From: Mobiluncus sp034180645
GTDB lineage: Bacteria > Actinomycetota > Actinomycetes > Actinomycetales > Actinomycetaceae
Length of the DNA: 64,000 nt
NCBI RefSeq assembly: GCF_034180645.1
Contig: NZ_JAXFNY010000016.1
Location: forward strand, 1-64,000
Direction of reading: 5' to 3'
Shown here: piece by piece, positions 7,147-15,471 of the stretch
Layout of the letters: every line of letters begins with the position of its first letter
How positions within the stretch are numbered: position 1 is the first letter of the stretch
Position numbers and translations under genes: made by a program
Notes under the pieces: model-generated
Told to the model about the DNA's origin: nothing
What the model saw: the letters and a program-made list of their open reading frames with translations, nothing else
Database searches by the model: none

Positions 7147-7644
7147 TCACACGACCTTGTGCAGATACTTCACCGGAGCGCCAACACCCGCCCAACGGTA
7201 CGGTTCCAGCTCCTCGTCCCACGCGCGCCCCAAAGCTAAGTCCAGCTCACGGCGCATTTGCAAGGGATTATCCGCGTGTTCCAACGCCGCCAAGATTCTG
7301 CCTTCCGGCACCACCACGTTGCCCACGCTATCGGTTTGGGCATAGAAAATTCCCAATTCCGGAGTGTGGGACCAGCGTCCGCCGTCCGTGCCGGGAGCCG
7401 CGTCCTCAGTCACTTCATAGCGCAAGTGCTCCCACCCGCGCAGGGCTGAAGCCAACTTGGCGCCGGTTCCGGCCATGCCTACCCAAGAAAATTCGGCGCG
7501 AAAAAACGTCGGGTCAGCTTCTTGGACGGTCCAATCCAAACTGACTTCGGTGTTCAAAACCGTCCCCGCCGCCCACTCAATATGGGGACACAACGCCCTG
7601 GGCGCCGTGTGAATAAACAGGACACCTCGCGTGTATTGGTTCAT
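7147..7644 (-). CDS. DUF3145 family protein
   Basis: 165 aa. The ATG at 7644 is preceded by AGGAGGT at good spacing, which favours it over the in-frame start 13 codons earlier. Family features are clear: TRGVLFIHTAPRALCPHIEW at the N-terminus, LDWTVQ, LASALRGWEHLRYEVTE and LDLALGRAWDEELEPYRW. The protein is restricted to actinobacteria and its function is unknown. No membrane segments are seen. Confidence 0.85.
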   Translation of the reverse strand: MNQYTRGVLFIHTAPRALCPHIEWAAGTVLNTEVSLDWTVQEADPTFFRAEFSWVGMAGTGAKLASALRGWEHLRYEVTEDAAPGTDGGRWSHTPELGIFYAQTDSVGNVVVPEGRILAALEHADNPLQMRRELDLALGRAWDEELEPYRWAGVGAPVKYLHKVV

Positions 7645-7786
7645 GGTTACCTCCTGTTGTGCTTGAGTTGAGCCACAGCTCAACGGGCCGGTATTGCGGC
7701 TTCCCCTCCGAACACCGAATCACAACGAGGTAACTTATGTTTCTATTATGCGCTAAACCGGTGGCAGTTGCACGCCTATCCGGGGT

Positions 7787-8281
7787 CTACCAACCCATTT
7801 TGCGAATTTGCTGCAGCGCTTCCTTGCGGTATTTGCGTTCCAACCTGTCCAGGTACAGGTGTCCCTCCAGGTGGTCGCATTCGTGCTGTAGGCAGCGCCC
7901 CATCAGTTCTTCACCCTCAACCACCAGCGGTTTTCCGTCCAGGTCGATGCCTTCAACGCGGGCATACCAGGCGCGTTTCGTCGGATAAAACAGCCCCGGT
8001 ACACTCAGGCAGCCCTCATCGCCATCCTGGAATTCATCTTCGCTCGTGGCGACCAGTTTGGGGTTCAAAACGTAGCCGACTTCCCCGTCAATGTTCCAGG
8101 AAAACGCCCGCAGGCTGACCCCGATTTGGTTCGCTGCCAACCCGGCGCGACCGTCCTCGTCTACGTTCTCTAACAGATCCTCGACCAGCTGCTTCACGCC
8201 GGGGTCGCGCGGGTCTGTAATCCAGTCACAAGGGGTGCGCAGCACGGGATCCCCCACCACGCGTATCTCACGAAATGCCAT
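7787..8281 (-). CDS. def: Peptide deformylase
   Basis: 164 aa. It removes the formyl group from the N-terminal methionine of new proteins. All three metal-site motifs are present: GLAANQIG (about residues 46-53), EGCLSVPG (about 89-96, metal-binding Cys) and QHECDHLEG (about 132-140, two metal-binding His and the catalytic Glu). The ATG at 8281 has AGAGGTCAAC before it. It lies 30 bp after proS, so the two translation genes are probably co-transcribed. Confidence 0.96.
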   Translation of the reverse strand: MAFREIRVVGDPVLRTPCDWITDPRDPGVKQLVEDLLENVDEDGRAGLAANQIGVSLRAFSWNIDGEVGYVLNPKLVATSEDEFQDGDEGCLSVPGLFYPTKRAWYARVEGIDLDGKPLVVEGEELMGRCLQHECDHLEGHLYLDRLERKYRKEALQQIRKMGW

Positions 8282-8311
8282 GTTGACCTCTCTTTGCCGC
8301 CGCCCGGGCGC

Positions 8312-10183
8312 CTAGTTTTGATCCTTTTCCCACTGATCGGGCTCGCCAATCAGCTCGGTGGAGCTGAGGGAGAAAGCTGTTTTCGCAGCCTCGTTCGAGA
8401 TGGCCTGCAACAGTTCCTCCACACAAGTCTCCGGGGAGGTTTCCACAGTTGTGCCCTCGCGGCGCTGGCGAATCTCGACTTTGCCCTCAGCTAATCCCTT
8501 GCCCACTACCAGCGCAAAAGGCATTCCCAACAACTCTGCGTCCTTGAACTTCACCCCTGCGGAGGCCTTCGGGCGATCGTCATACAGTACTTGGATACCG
8601 GCTGCGTCGAGTTCACGCGCGAGCTTTTCGGCAGTGGCAAAAATCTCTGGGTCTTTGCCGGTGGCCAGTAGGTGAACCTGGAACGGAGCGATATTGAGCG
8701 GCCACATCAGCCCCTTATCGTCGTGGTTTGCTTCGGCAATGGCCGCCACCAGACGCGACACGCCAATCCCGTAAGAGCCCATCGTCACGACTTGTGCCTT
8801 ACCGTTTTCGTCCAGCACGCTCAGCCCCAGAGCCTGGGCGTACTTGCGTCCCAGCGCGAAGATGTGACCAATTTCGATGCCGCGCTCCAATGTCAATGGC
8901 CCCGAACCATCAGGAGCCGGGTCGCCCTCCAAGACTTCCGCGGCCTCAATAGTGCCATCTGCCGTAAAATCACGCCCGCACACCAGGTTGAACACGTGCA
9001 TTCCGGCTTGGTTGGCTCCCGTCACCCAGCGTGTGCCCGGAACAATTCGCGGATCGATTAGGTAGCGCGGGGAACCGACAGGATTGCCGTCAGCGTCCGT
9101 AGTGCGTTTCGGTGAGTTCGGGCCGATGACCTGCGGGCCGATGTAGCCGGGAACCAAATCTGGGTAGGCCTCAAGGTCTTTGGCCTCCGCCATACGCACG
9201 TCAGCGGGAGACAGGCTCGCCTCCAAGCGTTTCATGTCAACCTCGCGGTTGCCGGGGACCCCGATAACCAGGACTTCTTTGTGCCCGTCAGGATAGTCGG
9301 CGACCACCACCACATTTTTCAGCGTGTCGCTAGCTTCCCAAGGCCGGTCCGAGCGCGGATAGAGTTTGTTCGCCTGGTCCACCAACGTTTCAATCGTGGT
9401 GGAGTCCGGGGTCGGCCGTACTTCCGCTGCGGGGGCATCGTCATAAGGGAGGGGTTCAGGAGCGATGGTGGTGACGGCCTCCGCGTTGGCGGCGTAGCCT
9501 CCGGGGGACTTCACGAACGTGTCCTCACCAACAGCGCAGGGGAACAGGAATTCTTCGGAGGCGGAACCACCCATCGGGCCGCTCAAAGCGTGACAAATGA
9601 CGTAATCCAGCCCGATACGGGTAAAGACCCGCCGGTAAGCTCCGCGGTGCAGGGCGTAAGAATGCTCCAGCCCCTGATCCGTGAGGTCAAAGGAATAGGA
9701 GTCTTTCATCACGAACTCGCGACCCCGAATGATTCCCGCGCGCGGACGAGCCTCATCGCGGTACTTTTCCTTCATCTGGTACAGAATGACCGGCAGGTCT
9801 TTGTACGAGGTGTACAGGTCCTTTACCGCGAGGGTAAACATTTCTTCGTGGGTGGGGGCCAGCAGGTAATCCCCGTCTTTGCGGTCTTTGAGTTTGAACA
9901 GCGAAGGGCCGAACTCTTCCCAGCGGTTCGTTGCCACGTAGGGTTCGCTGGACAGCAGCATCGGGAACTGCAATTCTTGTCCCCCAATGCGGTCCATCTC
10001 TTCACGCACGATGTTTTCCACGCGCCGCAAAGTTTTCAACCCCAACGGTAGCCAGGTGTAAATCCCTGGCGCGGCGCGGCGAATATAGCCCGCCCGCACC
10101 AGTAACTTGTGGGACTCCACTTCGGCTTCTACCGGGTCTTCACGCAGGGTGCGGACAAAGAAAGAGGACATTTTTGTAAGCAT
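8312..10183 (-). CDS. proS: Prolyl-tRNA synthetase
   Basis: 623 aa class II aminoacyl-tRNA synthetase of the bacterial ProS type. The N-terminal catalytic core has motif 1 around RAAPGIYTWLPLGLKTLRRVE and motif 2 around RYRDEARPRAGIIRGREF. The inserted editing (INS) domain runs from about residue 225 to 400, motif 3 is near GSYGIGVSRLVAA, and the anticodon-binding domain covers about residues 510-600 (QVHLLATGKD onward). Two starts are possible: the ATG at 10183, where GAGG is only 1-2 nt away, or the ATG four codons later (10171), which has GAGGA 12 nt upstream and matches the usual MSSFFVRTLRE start. The second is slightly preferred. Confidence 0.97.
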   Translation of the reverse strand: MLTKMSSFFVRTLREDPVEAEVESHKLLVRAGYIRRAAPGIYTWLPLGLKTLRRVENIVREEMDRIGGQELQFPMLLSSEPYVATNRWEEFGPSLFKLKDRKDGDYLLAPTHEEMFTLAVKDLYTSYKDLPVILYQMKEKYRDEARPRAGIIRGREFVMKDSYSFDLTDQGLEHSYALHRGAYRRVFTRIGLDYVICHALSGPMGGSASEEFLFPCAVGEDTFVKSPGGYAANAEAVTTIAPEPLPYDDAPAAEVRPTPDSTTIETLVDQANKLYPRSDRPWEASDTLKNVVVVADYPDGHKEVLVIGVPGNREVDMKRLEASLSPADVRMAEAKDLEAYPDLVPGYIGPQVIGPNSPKRTTDADGNPVGSPRYLIDPRIVPGTRWVTGANQAGMHVFNLVCGRDFTADGTIEAAEVLEGDPAPDGSGPLTLERGIEIGHIFALGRKYAQALGLSVLDENGKAQVVTMGSYGIGVSRLVAAIAEANHDDKGLMWPLNIAPFQVHLLATGKDPEIFATAEKLARELDAAGIQVLYDDRPKASAGVKFKDAELLGMPFALVVGKGLAEGKVEIRQRREGTTVETSPETCVEELLQAISNEAAKTAFSLSSTELIGEPDQWEKDQN

Positions 10184-10278
10184 TCCTCAACTTTACCGCG
10201 AAACCAGCCCAAAGATTAAAACCAACCCGACCTCGGGATTTGCCCGCCAGATAGTAACATTTGGGCCACGGGCAGGGG

Positions 10279-10545
10279 TTAGTGACGCGACGCATGTAAA
10301 TCCCGGCGATGCCAGAACAGGTTTTCTTCTGTGTCTCGATCGGTGGCGCGCAACAGGGCTTGCCACACCGCGAGAGGATCCGCGCCGCGTTCTAACGCCT
10401 GGAGCGCGGTCATGCCCCATTCTGTCAGTACTTGGTCGCTGGCCAGAGTTTCGCCCAAACCGTGCGGAAACACCTCGGAGAGCGCTTGCTTAAACTGAGA
10501 GCGCGTCATGCCGCGCTGCACCGGACCGCCCTGGAATTGAGGCAT
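10279..10545 (-). CDS. DUF3046 family protein
   Basis: 88 aa; the internal Met 13 may be the true start. It fits the small actinobacterial DUF3046 family: MTRSQFKQALSEVFPHGLGETLASDQVL, GMTALQALERGADPLAVWQALL, then a basic tail. The start codon overlaps the clgR stop as TGATG, so translation is coupled. In many actinobacteria this gene stands next to recA and recX. Here recA is absent and the gene follows clgR instead. Function unknown. Confidence 0.8.
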   Translation of the reverse strand: MPQFQGGPVQRGMTRSQFKQALSEVFPHGLGETLASDQVLTEWGMTALQALERGADPLAVWQALLRATDRDTEENLFWHRRDLHASRH

Positions 10546-10880
10546 CAGGAAATCGGGGCGCAGTCGATGCTGTCTAGCAGCTCATCGGGCACCAGCTCGG
10601 GGACCACCACGCCCTCGACCACAGCTATCCGATCCGCGACTTCATGGAGTACGAAAGAAACCGGCGCGTCCAACGCATAACAGATGGAGGCCAGCAACTC
10701 GCTGGAGGCTTCCTTCTGACCGCGTTCCACCTCGGACAGGTAACCCAACGACACGCGCGCCTTCGCTGAAACATCACGCAAAGTCAGGCCGCGAGTTTGG
10801 CGCAGTTGACGCAAAACCTCCCCGAGCTCGCGCCGCAAAACTGGCGTGGAGGCTTTAGCAACTGGAGAAATCTGCATCAT
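10545..10880 (-). CDS. clgR: ClgR-type XRE-family transcriptional regulator
   Basis: 111 aa from the ATG at 10880. The open frame extends 71 codons further, but those residues do not resemble the family and 111 aa is the expected size. The helix-turn-helix covers about residues 15-75: LGEVLRQLRQTRGLTLRDVS, then VSLGYLSEVERGQKEASSELL, the ClgR hallmark. ClgR activates clpP1P2 and other stress genes in actinobacteria and is itself degraded by ClpP. The location downstream of pgsA is typical. A TACC-N8-GGTA inverted repeat (10891-10906) lies just before the start. The chain to the clp operon in this window is supported by a candidate box at 4887-4904. Confidence 0.85.
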   Translation of the reverse strand: MMQISPVAKASTPVLRRELGEVLRQLRQTRGLTLRDVSAKARVSLGYLSEVERGQKEASSELLASICYALDAPVSFVLHEVADRIAVVEGVVVPELVPDELLDSIDCAPIS

Positions 10881-11111
10881 GGAATCAGAATACCGCTTAT
10901 TAGGTAGGCTTCGCACCCCCGCACGATTCGCCGGCCTGACCGAACGCTCCGGACTAATCCCCGGACGCAGCGCGTAAGGCAACTTCATGTTGGCAAAGGT
11001 TTCTTTTTGGTTCATCACACTCAGTTTAACCGACTTTGTCAGGATTTTATTCCCGGAAATCTCATCCCCAGGACTGATTGCCGCTCCCAGCACAACACCT
11101 AGGGAACGCGG

Positions 11112-11711
11112 CTAATGTTCCTCAGCCGGGTGCAAGGCCTGGCGCACATAGTCAATACCGGTGAAAACCGTAATGACTACGACCACGACGGACAGGATTA
11201 TCGCCACGATGCGCACCACCGGCCACGCCGCGGGAACCAGGGCTTCCCACGGAATCAACAGCAGTAAAATCAACGCCATCTGGGTCACGGTCTTAAGTTT
11301 TCCGCCGCGGCTGGCGGGCATGACCCGCCCCCGGCGTGCCAAAACCAGACGCATCAGGGTAATCCCCAGTTCCCGCACCAAAACGGGGACAGTCACCGCC
11401 CAAAACACCGGCCAGTGCAGACTCAGCAGCACAAATGCGCTGAGTACCAGGGCTTTATCAGCGATAGGATCGGCGAGTTTACCGAAATCAGTAATCAGGT
11501 TCAGTTTTCGCGCCAGGGTCCCGTCCAGCTTGTCGGTCGCGGAGGCCACGGCGAACACCACGAAGGCCCACACTTGTGCCTTCACCCCCGGCACCAGCAT
11601 CAACCAAATAAATACCGGCACCAAAATCAGGCGGATAACCGTCAGCACATTGGCGATGTTAAAGTTCGGGGGCGCGGGCGGCTGCGGCGCTTCCTGCGGG
11701 TTTGTGGTCAT
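11112..11711 (-). CDS. pgsA: CDP-diacylglycerol--glycerol-3-phosphate 3-phosphatidyltransferase
   Basis: 199 aa, with four or more membrane segments. The CDP-alcohol phosphotransferase signature DG-x2-AR-x8-G-x3-D-x3-D is complete (DGTLARKLNLITDFGKLADP onward, about residues 63-85). It makes phosphatidylglycerol phosphate at the membrane. A proline-rich cytosolic N-terminus precedes the first segment. Start ATG with AGGA 3-4 bp before it, 13 bp after ftsK. Part of the ftsK-pgsA-clgR series. Confidence 0.93.
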   Translation of the reverse strand: MTTNPQEAPQPPAPPNFNIANVLTVIRLILVPVFIWLMLVPGVKAQVWAFVVFAVASATDKLDGTLARKLNLITDFGKLADPIADKALVLSAFVLLSLHWPVFWAVTVPVLVRELGITLMRLVLARRGRVMPASRGGKLKTVTQMALILLLLIPWEALVPAAWPVVRIVAIILSVVVVVITVFTGIDYVRQALHPAEEH

Positions 11712-11724
11712 GAATCCATCCTAG

Positions 11725-14457
11725 TCAGAACGGCAAAGGCTCGGTGTCGTCCGAATCGTATAATTCCTGGCGGCCCACCTGGGCTGCCGGGGTCGCCGGG
11801 TCGGGTCCATCGGAAAATGTCGGCGTGGGGTCGAGCGGGCGGGTGTCAGCGTCGTCGGGTTCCGGGGCCTGTGCCGGAGGCTCCCCGTCTGCAGAGTCGT
11901 CAAAAGGTTCCCCGGTATCGTATTCCGGTTCCTCCCCGTCCGGCGGGAGGTCCGGCACAGCCTCGGTTTCTCCGCGCAGCATGGCCAGGACACCGGGCAG
12001 TTCCTCGTTCGTAACCAGGACTTCGCGCGGTTTGGAGCCTTCCGAGGGTCCCACGACCCCGTAAGTTTCGAGGATGTCCATCAACCGACCAGCTTTGGCG
12101 AATCCTTTGCGCAGTTTGCGTTGAATCATCGAAGTGGAACCGAACTGGGTGGAAACCACCAGTTCGGCGGCGGCCAGCACATCGTCTAGGTCATCGCCGA
12201 TTTCTTCGGGAACCTTGGCTTCCTCGCTGTTCTGTTCGCTGGTGACACCTTCGCGATACACGGGTTCCATCTGTGCCTTGACGTGGGCGACGACCCGGGT
12301 GATTTCTCCCTCCGAGACCCAGGCTCCCTGCACCCGCTGGGGCTTGGATTCGCCGCTGGGCAGGTAGAGGGCATCGCCCTGACCGATGAGTTTTTCCGCC
12401 CCGGACTGGTCCAAAATCACGCGGGAATCCTGGTTCGAGGAAGTCGCGAAAGCGAGTCGAGAGGGCACGTTAGCTTTGATAATGCCCGTGACCACGTCCA
12501 CGGAGGGACGCTGCGTCGCCAACACCAGGTGGATTCCCGCCGCGCGACCCAGCTGGGTGATGCGTTGAATGGAGGCTTCCACGTCCCGCGGTGCAATCAT
12601 CATCAAATCGGCCAGCTCGTCCACCACGACCAGCAGGTAAGGCATCCATTCGGGCTCGAAACGCGACTCGGGTAGCTTTTGTACCTTGCCGGCGCGCAGC
12701 GCCTGATTGAAATCGTCAACGTGACGGTATCCGTAGTTCGACAGGGTGTCGTAGCGCATATCCATCTCGTTGACGCACCATTCCAGCGCCGCCGCGGCTT
12801 TCTTTGCCGAGGTAATAATGGGCGTGACCAGGTGAGGAATCCCGGCGTAGGCGGTGAGTTCCACCCGTTTCGGATCGACCAAAATGAGCCGGACCTGTTC
12901 CGGGGTGGCTCGCATCATGATGGAGGTAATCATCGAGTTAATGAACGAAGATTTACCCGACCCGGTCGCCCCGGCGACCAGCAGGTGCGGGGTCTTGGCA
13001 ATGTTTGTCAGGACGTAGTCGCCTTCCACGTCCTTGCCGACCCCGGTGACCAGCGGATGCGTGAGGCGCGAGGCCACTTCGGAACGCAGCACGTCACCGA
13101 GGTAAACGTTTTCGCGGTCCGCGTTGGGGATTTCAATCCCAATCGCAGATTTCCCTGGAATGGGAGACAAAATCCGCACTTCCGGGGACGCCACCGCGTA
13201 GGCTATGTCCTTGGACAACCCCTCGACCTTCGAGACTTTTTCTCCCGGACCGAGTGTGACTTCGTACTGGGTCACCGTCGGCCCGCGTGAAAAACCGGTA
13301 ACCTCAGCCGCGACCCCAAATTGCTGAAAGACGTTGGTCAGGGACTCGATAACGCGGTCGTTGGCCGGGGAACGTTTCACGTGTTCAGGCCCGACTTTCA
13401 ACAGGTCAAGGGAGGGCAGGTGGTAGTCGATGTCGTGTCCCAAGCCGGTGTGGACCCGCTCCGGCAGAGTGTCCTGAGTTTTGGCAGACGGTTCGGGCTG
13501 CGGTGTCGCCTCGGCCGGTTTACTTTCGGCCTTATGTCGTCCCCCGCGTTTCCGAGAAGGCAGTAGTTCGGTGGCTCCGGTCGCGGGCGGTTCCGGGAGG
13601 GTCTGTGTCGCGACAGGGTCTGTGGACTGAGCGGTCAAGGTCGAGTCCGACTCCATGACCTTGGTTTCTTCCGCATCGGATTGGGGGCGACGGCGTTTCC
13701 ACGGCATCCGCGAAGGAGTCATGACTTCAGTAGCACCGCTGAGGTCCACGACCTCCGACTCTTCATCGCTGAGGTCGTGACCTGGAGCCAGTCGGGCAAA
13801 ACGCTGCCGAATCAGCGTCACCAGGGTCGCTGCAGGAATTCCCCCGGTGATGAGGACTCCAATCAGCATCATGATTATCAGCAGCGGGAATGCTCCCCAC
13901 GGCGAAAACAGCACGCCGATAGGATGACCGAAAAACCAGCCCAGCAGACCTCCGGCCGTCATAATCTCGGGAAAACCGGTGGAGGGCCAGGGTAAGCCCT
14001 TCGCCACATGCACCATTCCCGCCAGCGCTCCCAAGATAACCAAAAGCCCCACCAGAATCCGGGTTTCCTGTGCGCCGCGAAGCGCGGCGACTTCCGCAGC
14101 TTCGGCCTCGGTGACACCGTCATTGTCCGGGTCGGGGAGGAAACGACCCCGCAGGAACAAACGCACGGCGAGAAACCCTAAACCAATGGGCAAAATAACC
14201 GCAAACACACCGAAAACTCCCGCGAAAGTCACATGAATCACGTTCCCGGCCGTGCCGGAAAGGCCGAACCATTCCCGCAGAGCTACCAAAATCCCTAGTG
14301 CAATGAGGCACAGCCCCAAAATGTCTCGTTTGACCTGGGGGTCCAAAGTGGGGCGAGCCGGCTCGGGTCGATTGCCCGGTCGAGTTGTTTTTCGATTGCC
14401 GCGCCCAGCCCCGCGTTTCGACGGGTTGGTTTTAGCTTGTGTTTTGGTCGCACTCAT
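11725..14457 (-). CDS. ftsK: DNA translocase FtsK/SpoIIIE
   Basis: 910 aa. A basic N-terminal 40 residues precede four hydrophobic segments (about 45-235), a charged Pro/Glu-rich linker (about 240-360), and the hexameric motor. The motor has Walker A GATGSGKSS (about residue 505) and a Walker B-like LLVVVDELADL. The C-terminal gamma winged helix (about 770-835, TQFGSTSMIQRKLRKGFAKA) would read KOPS-type sequences. It coordinates chromosome segregation with septation. The tail after residue 850 is acidic and low-complexity. Length and order match actinobacterial FtsK. Confidence 0.96.
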   Translation of the reverse strand: MSATKTQAKTNPSKRGAGRGNRKTTRPGNRPEPARPTLDPQVKRDILGLCLIALGILVALREWFGLSGTAGNVIHVTFAGVFGVFAVILPIGLGFLAVRLFLRGRFLPDPDNDGVTEAEAAEVAALRGAQETRILVGLLVILGALAGMVHVAKGLPWPSTGFPEIMTAGGLLGWFFGHPIGVLFSPWGAFPLLIIMMLIGVLITGGIPAATLVTLIRQRFARLAPGHDLSDEESEVVDLSGATEVMTPSRMPWKRRRPQSDAEETKVMESDSTLTAQSTDPVATQTLPEPPATGATELLPSRKRGGRHKAESKPAEATPQPEPSAKTQDTLPERVHTGLGHDIDYHLPSLDLLKVGPEHVKRSPANDRVIESLTNVFQQFGVAAEVTGFSRGPTVTQYEVTLGPGEKVSKVEGLSKDIAYAVASPEVRILSPIPGKSAIGIEIPNADRENVYLGDVLRSEVASRLTHPLVTGVGKDVEGDYVLTNIAKTPHLLVAGATGSGKSSFINSMITSIMMRATPEQVRLILVDPKRVELTAYAGIPHLVTPIITSAKKAAAALEWCVNEMDMRYDTLSNYGYRHVDDFNQALRAGKVQKLPESRFEPEWMPYLLVVVDELADLMMIAPRDVEASIQRITQLGRAAGIHLVLATQRPSVDVVTGIIKANVPSRLAFATSSNQDSRVILDQSGAEKLIGQGDALYLPSGESKPQRVQGAWVSEGEITRVVAHVKAQMEPVYREGVTSEQNSEEAKVPEEIGDDLDDVLAAAELVVSTQFGSTSMIQRKLRKGFAKAGRLMDILETYGVVGPSEGSKPREVLVTNEELPGVLAMLRGETEAVPDLPPDGEEPEYDTGEPFDDSADGEPPAQAPEPDDADTRPLDPTPTFSDGPDPATPAAQVGRQELYDSDDTEPLPF

Positions 14458-14483
14458 AGCGTTTTTAGGCTATCCGCTCGGGA

Positions 14484-14515
14484 ACCTTTTTTGGCACTCC
14501 CACGCCGAAAAAGGT
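14484..14515 (-). terminator. Hairpin between the PfkB kinase and ftsK
   Basis: A 12-bp stem (one G-T pair) with an 8-nt loop joins ACCTTTTTTGGC (14484-14495) to GCCGAAAAAGGT (14504-14515). It starts 5 bp past the kinase stop. The stem itself has an A/T tract but no T run follows it on the minus strand, so terminator activity is only possible. Confidence 0.4.
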
Positions 14516-14519
14516 GGGA

Positions 14520-15455
14520 TTATAGACGAGAGTTCGCAGCCAGGAAGTTATCGATTTGGGAAGCCGTGGGAATTAGGTAGTAACCCCGCCGCCCCATCGC
14601 CAGCGAGGCGGCCGCGTTCGCCCGCTCACAAGCCTGGTCCAGCGGTAGCCCCATCATCAGCGAGGCCAGCAGGACCCCGGTATGGGCCTCTCCAGCTCCA
14701 GTTGTGTCCACCAAGTCAGTAGGGTAGGCGGGCACTCCTCGCGGCATCTGTCCCGCGAATTCCTGAATCGCAGCCCCGTTTGGTCCATCACGCAGCACCA
14801 AAATCGTCTCTGGTTTCACGTAACGGCGCAGCACCTCAGCAATGGGACCGCGTCCCAAGCGCATCCGCACTGTCTCAGTCTGGTGCTTGTTCAATGTCAA
14901 CAAATCCGCCCTGGCCAGGATTTTTACCATCACGTCCAGGTCGACTTCCCCGACCAGCGGACCCCCCGCTACCGCCAGGAACAGATTGTTCGGCAGCTGT
15001 TCAATCCAGTTCGTGAGAATCTCGGCTAGCTGTGGATAAGCCAGGTCGTTGAGGCTGGCAAAAACATAATCATTGTCCCGCAGAATTATCCCCGCCAGGT
15101 CGCGCGGGTCGGGCTCAATTTCTACACCGGGGGACGTAATGACGCTGCGCACCCCTTCGGAGTCTATGGCCGCTATCCGCAACCCGATATCCCCCACGAT
15201 TTCGTGGGAAAGCACGGAAATCCCTTCTCTGCCTAAGGAGTGCCGGGCCTGAATCGAGTTCGGGCCGGTTCCCAGGGGGGCCGTCACGCAGGCGGCGACA
15301 CCTTGCCGTGCCACGGTGGCGACCACAAAGAAACCTCCGGCCACGACCGCCCCTTCCAGGATGGAGGCACGGACTTCGGCACCCTGATTGGGCAGGTGGT
15401 CAACCCGCAAGGGTAGTTCCAGGTTGATTGATTGAGTGGAAATGAAACGAGCCAC
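14520..15455 (-). CDS. PfkB-family carbohydrate kinase with altered active-site motif
   Basis: 311 aa, ribokinase fold. The C-terminal PfkB signature is recognisable as DTTGAGEAHTGVL (about residues 257-269). In the family this is DTxGAGDxFxG, and the Asp of GAGD is the catalytic base. Here it is Glu (codon GAG at about 14670) and the usual Phe is His. The N-terminal substrate region (GAEVRASILEGAVVAGGFFVV) also departs from the ribokinase GGxxxN pattern. Substrate unknown. GTG start with GGGAGAATCGCC before it, 16 bp after rnj. It could still be active with Glu as base, or have another role. Confidence 0.75.
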   Translation of the reverse strand: MARFISTQSINLELPLRVDHLPNQGAEVRASILEGAVVAGGFFVVATVARQGVAACVTAPLGTGPNSIQARHSLGREGISVLSHEIVGDIGLRIAAIDSEGVRSVITSPGVEIEPDPRDLAGIILRDNDYVFASLNDLAYPQLAEILTNWIEQLPNNLFLAVAGGPLVGEVDLDVMVKILARADLLTLNKHQTETVRMRLGRGPIAEVLRRYVKPETILVLRDGPNGAAIQEFAGQMPRGVPAYPTDLVDTTGAGEAHTGVLLASLMMGLPLDQACERANAAASLAMGRRGYYLIPTASQIDNFLAANSRL

Positions 15456-15471
15456 GGCGATTCTCCCTGAG

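Noticed and set aside
10891..10906. TACC-N8-GGTA palindrome as a ClgR autoregulatory site
   Set aside because: It lies in the right place before clgR but does not fit the ClgR core CGCYNANRGCG, so it is mentioned only with the gene.
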